From SAR86 cluster bacterium AG-349-I13 (GTDB lineage: Bacteria > Pseudomonadota > Gammaproteobacteria > Magnimaribacterales > TMED112): a stretch of DNA of 64,000 nt. The DNA lies in contig QCDB01000001.1 in NCBI GenBank assembly GCA_003278815.1, positions 250,001 to 314,000 on the forward strand, written 5' to 3'. The notes under the pieces were generated by a model that searched no databases, was not told the origin of the DNA, and worked only from the letters and a program-made list of their open reading frames with translations. This document shows positions 8,777 to 16,249 of the stretch, in pieces; position 1 is the stretch's first letter; each line of letters opens with the position of its first letter. Position numbers and translations under genes: made by a program.

Positions 8777-9170
8777 GTTTTATGTTCTTGTTGGTTCTAA
8801 CATTAACCCTCATGAGAATGTAAATAAAGGCCTAGATCTCATCAAAAAAAATAATGAAATTGTTTTGGAAGCGGTGAGTAGTGAATATATCTCCAAAGCT
8901 GTGGGAATGGATGGTAATGATTTTTTGAATTTAGCATTAAGATGTACTACAGAGTTAAGTTTTAAAGATAGCCTTAAGTTGCTCAAAGACATTGAAACCT
9001 CTTGTGGCAGAGAAAGAGATCCTAATAATAAATTTACGCCTCGTACCCTCGACTTAGATATCATTATATGGAACGATTTTGAAGGAGTCATTGATGGTTA
9101 TGAATTACCAGACCCCGATATAAATAAATACGAATTTATTCAGATACCTTTAGCAGAGATCATGAACTAA
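8769..9170 (+). CDS. folK: 6-hydroxymethyl-7,8-dihydropterin pyrophosphokinase (HPPK)
   Basis: FolK pyrophosphorylates 6-hydroxymethyl-dihydropterin using ATP, the step after FolB. The N-terminal FYVLVGSNINPHENV and the signature FTPRTLDLDIII (about residues 96-107), with the catalytic and Mg-binding Asp residues, identify it. The 133 residues are short compared with about 160 in E. coli; the C-terminal part is trimmed but the core is complete. It overlaps folB by 8 nt. In many gammaproteobacteria folK lies with pcnB instead; here pcnB is at 19277 and folK has moved to folB. Confidence 0.94.
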   Translation: MNRFYVLVGSNINPHENVNKGLDLIKKNNEIVLEAVSSEYISKAVGMDGNDFLNLALRCTTELSFKDSLKLLKDIETSCGRERDPNNKFTPRTLDLDIIIWNDFEGVIDGYELPDPDINKYEFIQIPLAEIMN

Positions 9171-9171
9171 G

Positions 9172-10194
9172 TTAATCAAGTGTTGCTCGAATTCTTTGCT
9201 GTTCTGTAAAAATGAATCTTTGACTTAGGGGATCCCAGAATACAAAAGCTTCTTGTTGTGCAATTTTGCTTGCTTCTAGTGCAACATCTTTATTCATTAC
9301 CCGTAGAGGCTGTTTATTTTCTTTTAAATAATCTAGATAAGCTTTCAAAGATATTTTTTCATACTCACTCATCGTATAGTAGTAATCACTTTCCAAGGTT
9401 ATATAAGGGTCTATATCATTAATAATTGTTTCATACTCAGTAACTGCTAAGTCTCCATAAATTTCAAAAAATTGAATGGCTTGCTCTTCACTAACTGAAT
9501 TAATATTTGCTCGGTTAGAAAGCACCAAAGACGCATAAATATCAAATGAGTATCCTTTTTCGGTTAAACATTTAATTACTGATGATTTAAGTACGAAGGC
9601 TTTAATGCTACTGTCCGCTGTCACATTTTCCTCTATCGAAGCTCTTTCACTTTCTGCTGTTATAGCGCCTAGTAAAACTATTGGACCAATAGTCGCAGCC
9701 AAAGAACTTGCTACACCTGCGGCAGCTGTTGAGCCTAGTCCAGCTATTGCTCCACTTGAAGCTCCAAGGGAACCTGCAATTGGTCCTAAAATTGCAATTG
9801 CGAGAATACCAGCTGCTAAAGCACCAACCCCTACAGCAGCAGCACCACCTGCGACTACGTCTTCTGCCCCGCCAGCCTCTAGTTCTTTTTGCGCGATATA
9901 TTCTCGTACAAACTGATTATGATTTACGTCATATGTTAATCCAAAGTCAACACACTCCTTGATATCTAGGCCAATTCCATTTTTTTCAGTGCTAAATACA
10001 ACACCCTCAAAACTCGGTAATAACTCAATAATATATGGAGTTGAAAGTAAAAGTTGGCGTTGTTCTCTAGGCGTAAGATTTTCTCTATAAGCTATATCTT
10101 CTGCTTCAGATATTGAGTTTATAGGTGTTCTATTAACTGGTGCAGGAGCACAAGCAGTAAGAAAAATTACAATAAAAGTACAAAAATAACGCAT
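9172..10194 (-). CDS. Unknown lipoprotein with a long Gly/Ala-rich hydrophobic segment
   Basis: I do not recognise this protein. It has a lipoprotein signal with lipobox LTAC (Cys15), then a soluble N-terminal part to about residue 110. A very Ala/Gly-rich hydrophobic stretch at about 113-180 contains repeated small-residue patterns (GGAAAVGVGALAAG, SGAIAGLGSTAAAG) like a glycine zipper. A C-terminal soluble domain of about 150 residues is rich in acidic and aromatic residues. The hydrophobic segment could form two or three membrane helices or a self-associating hairpin. It lies convergent to folK with a 1-nt gap and is monocistronic. Envelope localisation is the only inference I would make. 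Confidence 0.75.
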   Translation of the reverse strand: MRYFCTFIVIFLTACAPAPVNRTPINSISEAEDIAYRENLTPREQRQLLLSTPYIIELLPSFEGVVFSTEKNGIGLDIKECVDFGLTYDVNHNQFVREYIAQKELEAGGAEDVVAGGAAAVGVGALAAGILAIAILGPIAGSLGASSGAIAGLGSTAAAGVASSLAATIGPIVLLGAITAESERASIEENVTADSSIKAFVLKSSVIKCLTEKGYSFDIYASLVLSNRANINSVSEEQAIQFFEIYGDLAVTEYETIINDIDPYITLESDYYYTMSEYEKISLKAYLDYLKENKQPLRVMNKDVALEASKIAQQEAFVFWDPLSQRFIFTEQQRIRATLD

Positions 10195-10247
10195 ATTTAA
10201 TTTGATTATTTTTACAGAAATAAGTTCAAATTTGTAGTTTACAAGAA

Positions 10248-11024
10248 TTATTTATTTGTACTCTCAAATATCTTGTCTGCTGAAGTAGTGACAAAGCCTT
10301 GATATATTTGCCCAGTGCTATCTGAATAGCGTTTAGCAAATTCGTAATAACAGCTAGGTACAATTTCATCAATTGATCCAAACCGAACTTTTATTTTATC
10401 TGCCATGATTGACGATTGCTCTAACAGTTCTTCCTTTGTGCCTTTAATTTCTCCTCCAGAGCTATTCAGAGTGAAGCCATTGGCCTTAACCATTGCATTA
10501 ACATCCACAATATCTTGATATTTAGTTAAGTGGTTGATAGACACTGTAAAATGATTTGGACAAAAGCCCCATACATATAACCATGAGGCATATTCACTTT
10601 CTTGAGCAAGTTTTGTGTAGATATCATAATGTAATTCCCAAGACTTACCTCCCATGAATAAATCTTTTCCAGAAAGGTGAACTTCGTTAAAAAGATTCAC
10701 AAAAAATTCTTTTAACTCTGAAGAAAATTCTTCCAAAATTAGTTCAGATAGAAAAATTTTTGGAAGTCGTTCTTCCGTATTTTCCAGATGTATAGCATTT
10801 AATTTTTTTTGCTCAAAATGATAATCACCTGAGATTTTATAACCAAACTGCTGCAAATATTCGGCCTGTTTAAATATGTTGCACTGCTCTAAGTTTAAAG
10901 TTCTGAAAGCAATATGATCATTTACCACTTCTTCACCAAAAAGCTTGGATATTTTTTTAGCTGAGGGAGTGTATGAAATATAATTTTCCCACATCTCATT
11001 CAGCAATGTGTTGACTCTACTCAT
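10248..11024 (-). CDS. DUF1338 family protein (HglS-like iron-dependent dioxygenase fold)
   Basis: DUF1338 proteins have a VOC-type fold; the characterised member HglS (2-oxoadipate dioxygenase/decarboxylase) is an Fe(II) enzyme with two His and one Glu ligand. Candidate ligands here are His37 in VNDHIAFRT, a His in NHFTVSINHL and the Glu of YYEFAKRY near the C-terminus. At 258 residues it belongs to the short branch, so the substrate may differ. I choose ATG 11024 because it forms an ATGA overlap with the upstream kinase-like gene; a TTG 8 codons earlier is possible. Tight coupling to that gene suggests a shared pathway. Confidence 0.8.
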   Translation of the reverse strand: MSRVNTLLNEMWENYISYTPSAKKISKLFGEEVVNDHIAFRTLNLEQCNIFKQAEYLQQFGYKISGDYHFEQKKLNAIHLENTEERLPKIFLSELILEEFSSELKEFFVNLFNEVHLSGKDLFMGGKSWELHYDIYTKLAQESEYASWLYVWGFCPNHFTVSINHLTKYQDIVDVNAMVKANGFTLNSSGGEIKGTKEELLEQSSIMADKIKVRFGSIDEIVPSCYYEFAKRYSDSTGQIYQGFVTTSADKIFESTNK

Positions 11025-12055
11025 GATATTTTTTTTGCCTTCTCCCAACCTAAATCTGCAAACATTTTGGCACGTTTGCCCATTTGTATGGCGAAATCAC
11101 TTGCTGCTGTTCCATCTCTTACTCTACCTAAGATGCCTTGGCATATCCCTGCCACTTTGAAAAGTGAAAAAATAATATAAAAATCCCATTCACTCTCTAA
11201 TTCCATTTTAGTTCTTTTCAAATACAGATCTAAATACTCTTTTTCAGTATATATCCCTAGGTTTTTGGCGGCATCATCATCAATATTCCCAATATGCCAA
11301 AGCAAGCAGTGATAACCAAAATCTGCTAAAGGATCTCCTATAGTTGAAAGTTCCCAGTCAAGCATCGCCATATTCTTATCATCCTTTGTCATAACAACAT
11401 TATCTAATCGATAGTCTCCATGAACTATAGTCGTAAATTTTTGCTTAGGTGTTTTTTTTGGGAGCCAATCAATTAATTTATGCATCGAATGAAGAACTTC
11501 AGTTTCAGAATCAAAATATTGTTTTGACCATCGAGAGATTTGTCTTTCTATATAGTTACCATCTTTGCCAAAATCCTCTAAACCTAATTTTTTATAATCT
11601 TGTGAGTGAAGAGCACTTATTCCAAAATTTAATTGATCAAAGATTCCTTTTCGTCTTTCGGTATTTACTTCTGAAGCTACAGGATCCCAATAAATTATGC
11701 CATCGCAGTATTCCATTATGTAAAAATCTGTTCCAATAATTTCTGGATCTTCACAGAGATGATAAGTCTTTGGAATTGGAACAGGAGTATCTCGCAACGC
11801 AGTAATTACTCTATACTCTCTATCTACAGCATGTGCACTTTTAAGGAGTTTGCCAGGTGGTTTCCGTCTGAGCACATAATTTTTACTTTCACCACTTAAT
11901 AAGTAAGTTGGATTCGACTGCCCACCTTTGAATTGTTTACATTCTGATATTACAGGGATATCGATGCCTATTCTTTGTATGTATTTATTTAAAGCTTCAA
12001 GATTAAAGGCAAGATTTTCTGCGACCTCTTTAGTTCCTGAAAACTGATTACTCAC
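11021..12055 (-). CDS. Phosphotransferase family protein (APH/ACAD10-11 kinase-like)
   Basis: This is an aminoglycoside-phosphotransferase-fold kinase of the branch resembling the N-terminal domain of human ACAD10/11. That branch often sits in acyl-CoA catabolism loci and can phosphorylate hydroxyacyl compounds. Visible motifs are the N-lobe FKGGQSNPTYLL, the Lys strand YVLRRKPPGKLL, the catalytic loop VHGDYRLDNVV (about residues 214-224) and the metal Asp in MLDWELSTIGDPLADFG. At 344 residues it is a stand-alone kinase without the dehydrogenase domain. It starts inside the small coiled-coil gene (8-nt overlap) and ends in ATGA with the DUF1338 gene. Confidence 0.87.
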   Translation of the reverse strand: MSNQFSGTKEVAENLAFNLEALNKYIQRIGIDIPVISECKQFKGGQSNPTYLLSGESKNYVLRRKPPGKLLKSAHAVDREYRVITALRDTPVPIPKTYHLCEDPEIIGTDFYIMEYCDGIIYWDPVASEVNTERRKGIFDQLNFGISALHSQDYKKLGLEDFGKDGNYIERQISRWSKQYFDSETEVLHSMHKLIDWLPKKTPKQKFTTIVHGDYRLDNVVMTKDDKNMAMLDWELSTIGDPLADFGYHCLLWHIGNIDDDAAKNLGIYTEKEYLDLYLKRTKMELESEWDFYIIFSLFKVAGICQGILGRVRDGTAASDFAIQMGKRAKMFADLGWEKAKKIS

Positions 12056-12230
12056 TATTATTCTCTGAAGATTTGATTACTAGTGATTGATTTTCTCTTT
12101 CAAGGTTCTCTATTTTTCGTCGTAATTCTTCAATTTTATTGCGCATAGACTTTGATTCTGTTTTTAATTTGAAATTTTGTTCTATAAGTTTATCTACTAA
12201 GGCTGATAATTTTTTTATTTTTTCGTGCAT
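12048..12230 (-). CDS. Small coiled-coil protein (TIGR02449/ZapB-like)
   Basis: This is a 60-residue protein that is almost entirely one coiled coil, with heptads of Leu/Ile and many Lys/Glu (KLSALVDKLIEQNFKLK, NKIEELRRKIENLEREN). It resembles the TIGR02449 proteins of gammaproteobacteria, which lie near zapA and the pepP-ubiH genes and look like the cell-division factor ZapB. The position divergent from pepP supports this. Only 11 nt separate its start from pepP, so the promoters overlap. A role in division is inference from family and position. Confidence 0.75.
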   Translation of the reverse strand: MHEKIKKLSALVDKLIEQNFKLKTESKSMRNKIEELRRKIENLERENQSLVIKSSENNSE

Positions 12231-12241
12231 AATATGCGTCT

Positions 12242-13540
12242 ATGTCAGATTTAAACTTAAATACTTTTAAAGCTAGAAGAGCTGAAGCTATAAAAAGAAT
12301 GGAAAAAAATTCCGTTCTTGTGATTAGTTCGGCAAAACTAGTATCAAGAAATAATGATACTACATTTCCTTTTAGACAAGACAGTAACTTCTATTACTTA
12401 ACGGGCTTCCAGGAACCTGACTCTGTCATGCTATTGCACAGCAATGGTCGCTCAGCTTTATTTTGTAGAGAAAAGAATCCTGATTTAGAAAAATGGGATG
12501 GTTTTATGTGGGGCCCAGAGGCGGCAAAAGATTTTTATGGTTTTGATGAAGCTTTTGATATCAACAAAATTAATGATATTTTGCCGGAATTAATTAGGGG
12601 CAATGAGACCCTATATGCCCTAGTTGGGAAGAATATAGATTTTGATTCAAAGATAACTAATTGGATCAATTCAGCGAACTCAATGGAAAGGCACCAAGGC
12701 AATATTGATTTAAAAAACTTTTCGAATATTTTAGGCAGTATGAGATTAATTAAAGACGATGAAGAAATTAGCCTTATAAAAAAATCTTGTGAAATAGCAG
12801 CAATATCCCATAGCAATGTTATGCAAAATGTTAGCGTTGGTATGTCCGAATATGATCTTGAATGTATGTATCTAAATGAATTCAAAATTAATGGTTCTCG
12901 AGAAGCATCTTACACACCAATTGTTGCTGGTGGATCTAGAGCATGTATATTGCACTACATTGAGAACAATCAAACTGTTAAAGACGGTGAATTGGTTCTA
13001 GTTGATGCAGGCTGTGAATATGGCATGTATGCTTCTGATATAACCAGAACATATCCAATCAATGGAAAATTTTCTGCTGAGCAAAAAGCAGTTTATGACA
13101 TTGTTTTAGCTGCTCATAATGCAGCATGTGAAGCTGCAATAATTGGTGATCCATGTACTAATCCACAGAAAACTTCAGAAAAAGTTCTATCACAAGGTTT
13201 ACTTGATATCGGATTTCTAAAAGGCAGTTTAGATGAAATTCTTGAAAAGGAAGATTTTAAGGAATTCTACTACCATAAAATTGGCCACTGGATGGGGTTA
13301 GATGTTCATGATGATTGTCCATATTCCTTGGATGGCAATGAAGTTAAATTTGATAAAGGCATGGTAATGACAATAGAACCAGGAATCTATGTAAATGATA
13401 CTGCTGATGTCGATGACAAGTGGAAAGGCATTGGAATTAGAATAGAAAACGATATTTTAATTACTGAAGATGGTTTCGAAAATTTAACTTCAAAGGTGCC
13501 TGTTGAAACTGATGACATTGAAAACTTAATGAAGTCATAA
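12242..13540 (+). CDS. pepP: Xaa-Pro aminopeptidase (M24B)
   Basis: This cytoplasmic metallopeptidase removes N-terminal residues preceding proline. An N-terminal creatinase-like domain (about residues 1-170, with PFRQDSNFYYLTGF) precedes the pita-bread catalytic domain. The dinuclear metal ligands are visible: Asp in VDAGCEYG, Asp in SDITRTY, His in HKIGHWMGLDVHD, Glu in IEPGIYV and Glu in GIRIENDIL. Length 432 fits the family. Its stop overlaps the ubiH start (TAATG), reproducing the gammaproteobacterial pepP-ubiH order. Confidence 0.96.
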   Translation: MSDLNLNTFKARRAEAIKRMEKNSVLVISSAKLVSRNNDTTFPFRQDSNFYYLTGFQEPDSVMLLHSNGRSALFCREKNPDLEKWDGFMWGPEAAKDFYGFDEAFDINKINDILPELIRGNETLYALVGKNIDFDSKITNWINSANSMERHQGNIDLKNFSNILGSMRLIKDDEEISLIKKSCEIAAISHSNVMQNVSVGMSEYDLECMYLNEFKINGSREASYTPIVAGGSRACILHYIENNQTVKDGELVLVDAGCEYGMYASDITRTYPINGKFSAEQKAVYDIVLAAHNAACEAAIIGDPCTNPQKTSEKVLSQGLLDIGFLKGSLDEILEKEDFKEFYYHKIGHWMGLDVHDDCPYSLDGNEVKFDKGMVMTIEPGIYVNDTADVDDKWKGIGIRIENDILITEDGFENLTSKVPVETDDIENLMKS

Positions 13541-14628
13541 TGTCAAAACCAATTGTTATTGCAGGTGCTGGAGTAATAGGATGTCTCTTAGGCATGATAC
13601 TAAAAAAAAGAGACATTCCTTTCATCATTCTTGAAAAAAATAAAGAACTGAAAAAAATTCCTTTTAGAACCGTAGCCTTAACTAAAGACACAGTTTTATT
13701 TCTTAACTCACTCGATAAAAAAATAGATATAAATAAATGGGCCACACCCGTAAGCAAAATGGAACTTTATCAAAATCATGATTTAACAATGACTCTGGAT
13801 AAGAATAATAATGATAAAGTTACCTCAATTTGTTTACTTTACGATTTACATAAAAAACTAATCAAAAATGTTCAAAAGAATATTAAATGGGGTGAAGAAA
13901 TAATAGATTTAAAGAATCCTGATAATCCAATAGTTCAAACAAAGAAAACAAAGATTGAGGCTGAACTCTTGTTTGCTACCGATGGCATGAATTCAAAAGC
14001 AAGACAGTTACTTGATTTTGAGAGTGACGAATGGTTCTACGGGCAAAAAGCTTATGTGACCTGTGTAAAAGCAAAACATAATAATGTAGCAAAGCAGTAT
14101 TTCTTAAATTCCGGAACTTTAGCATTACTGCCTTTAAATGATAAAGAAGAGCAGTATTCAATAATATTCTGTTCCAATTCAACGGGGAATGTCAGCGAAG
14201 ATCTTAAACATCTAAATGAGAAATTTGCTTTAGGATTAAATTCTAATGAACTAGAGCTTGGTAATGGTTTTGAACTAAAACATTCGAGAGCAAAAAATTT
14301 ATATGTAGGAAAAACAATTTTATGTGGAGATGCTGCCAATACCTTTCATCCTATGGCAGGCCAAGGTTTAAATTTAGGTATTGGCGATATCATGCAGCTG
14401 GATGAAACCCTTGATCAAATCATCTCTGGAGATATGCAAGCACTTAGTAATTACAATAAGAAAAGGAATAGTAAAAATATTCAAATGACATGGATAATTC
14501 AGAGTATTTTTGGAGCTTTTGGAAATGCTGACGGGGTATCGGAAAAAATACTTAACTTAGGCATGAAATTTTTGAATAAAATCCCAGATCTCAAAGAAAA
14601 GATCGTAGATTACGCAAACAAAAATTAA
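13540..14628 (+). CDS. ubiH: UbiH/UbiF-family FAD-dependent monooxygenase (ubiquinone biosynthesis)
   Basis: This is a flavoprotein hydroxylase that oxygenates the ubiquinone ring. The N-terminal dinucleotide fold starts PIVIAGAGVIG. The family signature for the second FAD motif is CGDAANTFHPMAGQGLNLG at about residues 266-284. Its 362 residues are slightly under the usual 390-400. TAATG coupling to pepP points to UbiH rather than UbiF or UbiI, though assignment among these hydroxylases cannot be proven from sequence; only one copy is in the window. The 3' end overlaps maf by 4 nt. Confidence 0.9.
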   Translation: MSKPIVIAGAGVIGCLLGMILKKRDIPFIILEKNKELKKIPFRTVALTKDTVLFLNSLDKKIDINKWATPVSKMELYQNHDLTMTLDKNNNDKVTSICLLYDLHKKLIKNVQKNIKWGEEIIDLKNPDNPIVQTKKTKIEAELLFATDGMNSKARQLLDFESDEWFYGQKAYVTCVKAKHNNVAKQYFLNSGTLALLPLNDKEEQYSIIFCSNSTGNVSEDLKHLNEKFALGLNSNELELGNGFELKHSRAKNLYVGKTILCGDAANTFHPMAGQGLNLGIGDIMQLDETLDQIISGDMQALSNYNKKRNSKNIQMTWIIQSIFGAFGNADGVSEKILNLGMKFLNKIPDLKEKIVDYANKN

Positions 14629-15200
14629 AGAATATTTAGTTCTTTTAAAATTTCGTATGTCTCATGAACCGGTAAACCCACAACGTTCGTATAACTGCCT
14701 TCAACATTCGTGACATATTTTCCTGCTGGCCCATGAATACCATAAGCTCCGGCTTTACCTATTCCCTCTTCAGATAAAACATACTCTTCTATCTCTTGCT
14801 CAGTCATATTTTTAAAAGAAACTCTTGTTTCACAGGTTTTTAAGATGGATTGTTCAGTTGTGCTAACCATTACTGTTGAAAAAACACTATGGGTAGCACC
14901 CGAGAACTCTCTAAGAAGCTCTCTTGAATGCTCATGATTTTCAGGTTTTCCAACTATATTTTTGGAAGGTGTAAATACTAGTGTATCTGCAGTTAAAACT
15001 GGGAAATTATTGTCACTACTCTTGAGCAGTAAAGCTCTAGCACTTTTATTTTTACCTTCGACAATCAATTTTGAGCATAATACAGGATCCTTTTCGACTA
15101 CGGAATCTTCGTCAAAGTTTTGGTTAACAACCTTATGATTTATACCAATTAAATCTAGTAATTCTGTACGTCTTTGTGATGCTGAAGCAAGTAAAAGCAA
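14625..15200 (-). CDS. Maf-like nucleotide pyrophosphatase
   Basis: Maf proteins hydrolyse non-canonical or pyrimidine nucleoside triphosphates (dTTP/UTP or m7GTP, depending on subfamily). The N-terminal motif LLLASASQRRTELL, the catalytic LTADTLV with IVGKPE, and SGATHSVFS are all present. Length 191 is normal. The RRTELL wording and the TVEGS-like segment (NVEGSYTNVVGLP) suggest the YhdE dTTP/UTP type. It lies 2 nt downstream of rpmB and is probably cotranscribed with it, so a nucleotide-pool enzyme is linked to a ribosomal gene. Confidence 0.93.
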   Translation of the reverse strand: MLLLASASQRRTELLDLIGINHKVVNQNFDEDSVVEKDPVLCSKLIVEGKNKSARALLLKSSDNNFPVLTADTLVFTPSKNIVGKPENHEHSRELLREFSGATHSVFSTVMVSTTEQSILKTCETRVSFKNMTEQEIEEYVLSEEGIGKAGAYGIHGPAGKYVTNVEGSYTNVVGLPVHETYEILKELNIL

Positions 15201-15202
15201 AA

Positions 15203-15439
15203 TTAAACTTTTATGCCTCTTGATCTGATATCTTTAAGAACTGTATCAATACCGTTTTTATCAATAATTCTCATTCCTTTAGTGGATAAAGTTAGAGTCA
15301 CAAATTTATTCTCTGACTCTACCCAGAATTTATGTTTGTGAAGATTTGGTTTAAATAAACGTTTTACACGGTTTTTTGCATGGGAGACATGATTGCCAAC
15401 CATTGCCTTTTTACCTGTTACTTGACATACCTTACTCAT
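15203..15439 (-). CDS. rpmB: 50S ribosomal protein L28
   Basis: L28 is a late-assembly large-subunit protein. The sequence starts [20 protein letters not shown] and contains [18 protein letters not shown] as in E. coli. Only one Cys is present, so this is the zinc-free (C-minus) form. rpmG, which usually follows rpmB in gammaproteobacteria, is absent; maf follows instead. A good promoter lies just upstream on the minus strand. Confidence 0.98.
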   Translation of the reverse strand: MSKVCQVTGKKAMVGNHVSHAKNRVKRLFKPNLHKHKFWVESENKFVTLTLSTKGMRIIDKNGIDTVLKDIRSRGIKV

Positions 15440-15450
15440 AAGAACGGATG

Positions 15451-15479
15451 ATAATAAAATAGTAATTCATTTTATGCAA
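15451..15479 (-). promoter_or_regulatory. Predicted sigma70 promoter of rpmB
   Basis: Reading the minus strand, TTGCAT (15479-15474) and TATTAT (15456-15451) are separated by 17 nt. The predicted start of transcription would be around 15444, only a few bases before the rpmB ATG at 15439, giving a very short leader. The -35 box is weak (TTG conserved); the -10 is good. Confidence 0.45.
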
Positions 15480-15496
15480 TAATTAATCATTCACAT

Positions 15497-15946
15497 ATGA
15501 AATTGAAGTTTAAAATTCTTGACCCAAGGATAGGTAAAGATTTTCAAATACCTAAATATCAGACTTCAGGTTCAGCTGGATTAGATTTAATCGCTTGTAT
15601 CGATACTCAAATGGTTTTAACACCAAATGAGTCAACTATAATCCCCTCAGGGATTTCAATATTTATTGAAGATCCAGAATTTGCTGGAATGGTAATACCG
15701 AGATCAGGGCTTGGTGCAAAAAAAGGTTTAGTATGCGGAAATTTAATGGGCCTTATAGATTCAGATTATCAGGGTCCTCTAAGCATTTCCTTGTGGAATA
15801 GGTCAGATAATAATATTTCAATCGAGCCAGGCGATAGAGTAGCTCAATTAGTAGTTATTAAAGTAGCACAAGTCAATCTAGAAGAAGTTAAAGAATTTGC
15901 TGAGACTGATAGAGGTGCTAAAGGTTTCGGAAGTACTGGAAGTTAG
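15497..15946 (+). CDS. dut: dUTP diphosphatase
   Basis: dUTPase hydrolyses dUTP to dUMP and pyrophosphate, keeping uracil out of DNA and feeding dTMP synthesis. All five motifs of the trimeric enzyme are visible: SAGLDLIAC (1), [10 protein letters not shown] (2), [11 protein letters not shown] with the catalytic Asp (3), [10 protein letters not shown] (4) and the C-terminal P-loop-like [10 protein letters not shown] (5). The 149 residues are normal. In gammaproteobacteria dut often precedes coaBC/algC; here algC is 36 kb away. It converges on rpmE2 with a 4-nt overlap. Confidence 0.97.
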   Translation: MKLKFKILDPRIGKDFQIPKYQTSGSAGLDLIACIDTQMVLTPNESTIIPSGISIFIEDPEFAGMVIPRSGLGAKKGLVCGNLMGLIDSDYQGPLSISLWNRSDNNISIEPGDRVAQLVVIKVAQVNLEEVKEFAETDRGAKGFGSTGS

Positions 15947-16194
15947 CCAGATTTTTTACCAAATTTTTTCTCAAACCTCTGAACTCTACCACCAGTATCA
16001 AGGATCTTTTGTTGTCCTGTATAAAATGGATGAGATGCTGATGACGTATCAACTACACAATATGGGTACGTTTTGCCATCTTCCCATTTCTTTGTTTGTG
16101 TTGTTTTTAAGGTTGAACGAATTAGAAAATACTGATCCACACTAGTATCGTGGAATAGCACTTCACGAGTTTCTGGATGTATATCTTTTTTCAT
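15943..16194 (-). CDS. rpmE2: 50S ribosomal protein L31, type B (zinc-free paralogue)
   Basis: This is L31 of the type B (YkgM/C-minus) form, which lacks the zinc-binding Cys pairs of standard RpmE. From ATG 16194 the 83-residue protein begins [20 protein letters not shown] and contains [23 protein letters not shown]. The upstream 10 in-frame codons are not conserved. In bacteria with both forms, type B is induced under zinc limitation; I cannot tell whether a second L31 exists elsewhere. It has its own promoter in the gap to priA and no obvious Zur box. Confidence 0.95.
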   Translation of the reverse strand: MKKDIHPETREVLFHDTSVDQYFLIRSTLKTTQTKKWEDGKTYPYCVVDTSSASHPFYTGQQKILDTGGRVQRFEKKFGKKSG

Positions 16195-16214
16195 AACAAA
16201 TAATTTGAATTGGA

Positions 16215-16242
16215 ATAATATCAAATTAATAATCTATTACAA
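16215..16242 (-). promoter_or_regulatory. Predicted sigma70 promoter of rpmE2
   Basis: Minus-strand TTGTAA (16242-16237) and TATTAT (16220-16215) are 16 nt apart, about 21 nt upstream of the rpmE2 start codon at 16194. The same -35 hexamer and -10 hexamer recur before tRNA-Ala in this window, which supports it as a genuine promoter form of this organism. Confidence 0.5.
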
Positions 16243-16249
16243 TAAATTC

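Noticed and set aside
9605-9962. Ala/Pro-rich and Leu/Gln-rich open frames on the plus strand
   Set aside because: They are antisense shadows of the Gly/Ala-rich segment of the minus-strand lipoprotein; composition follows from its GCx/GGx codons and no start signal supports them.
15897-16145. 82-residue plus-strand frame between dut and priA
   Set aside because: Antisense to rpmE2, which matches L31 along its whole length.
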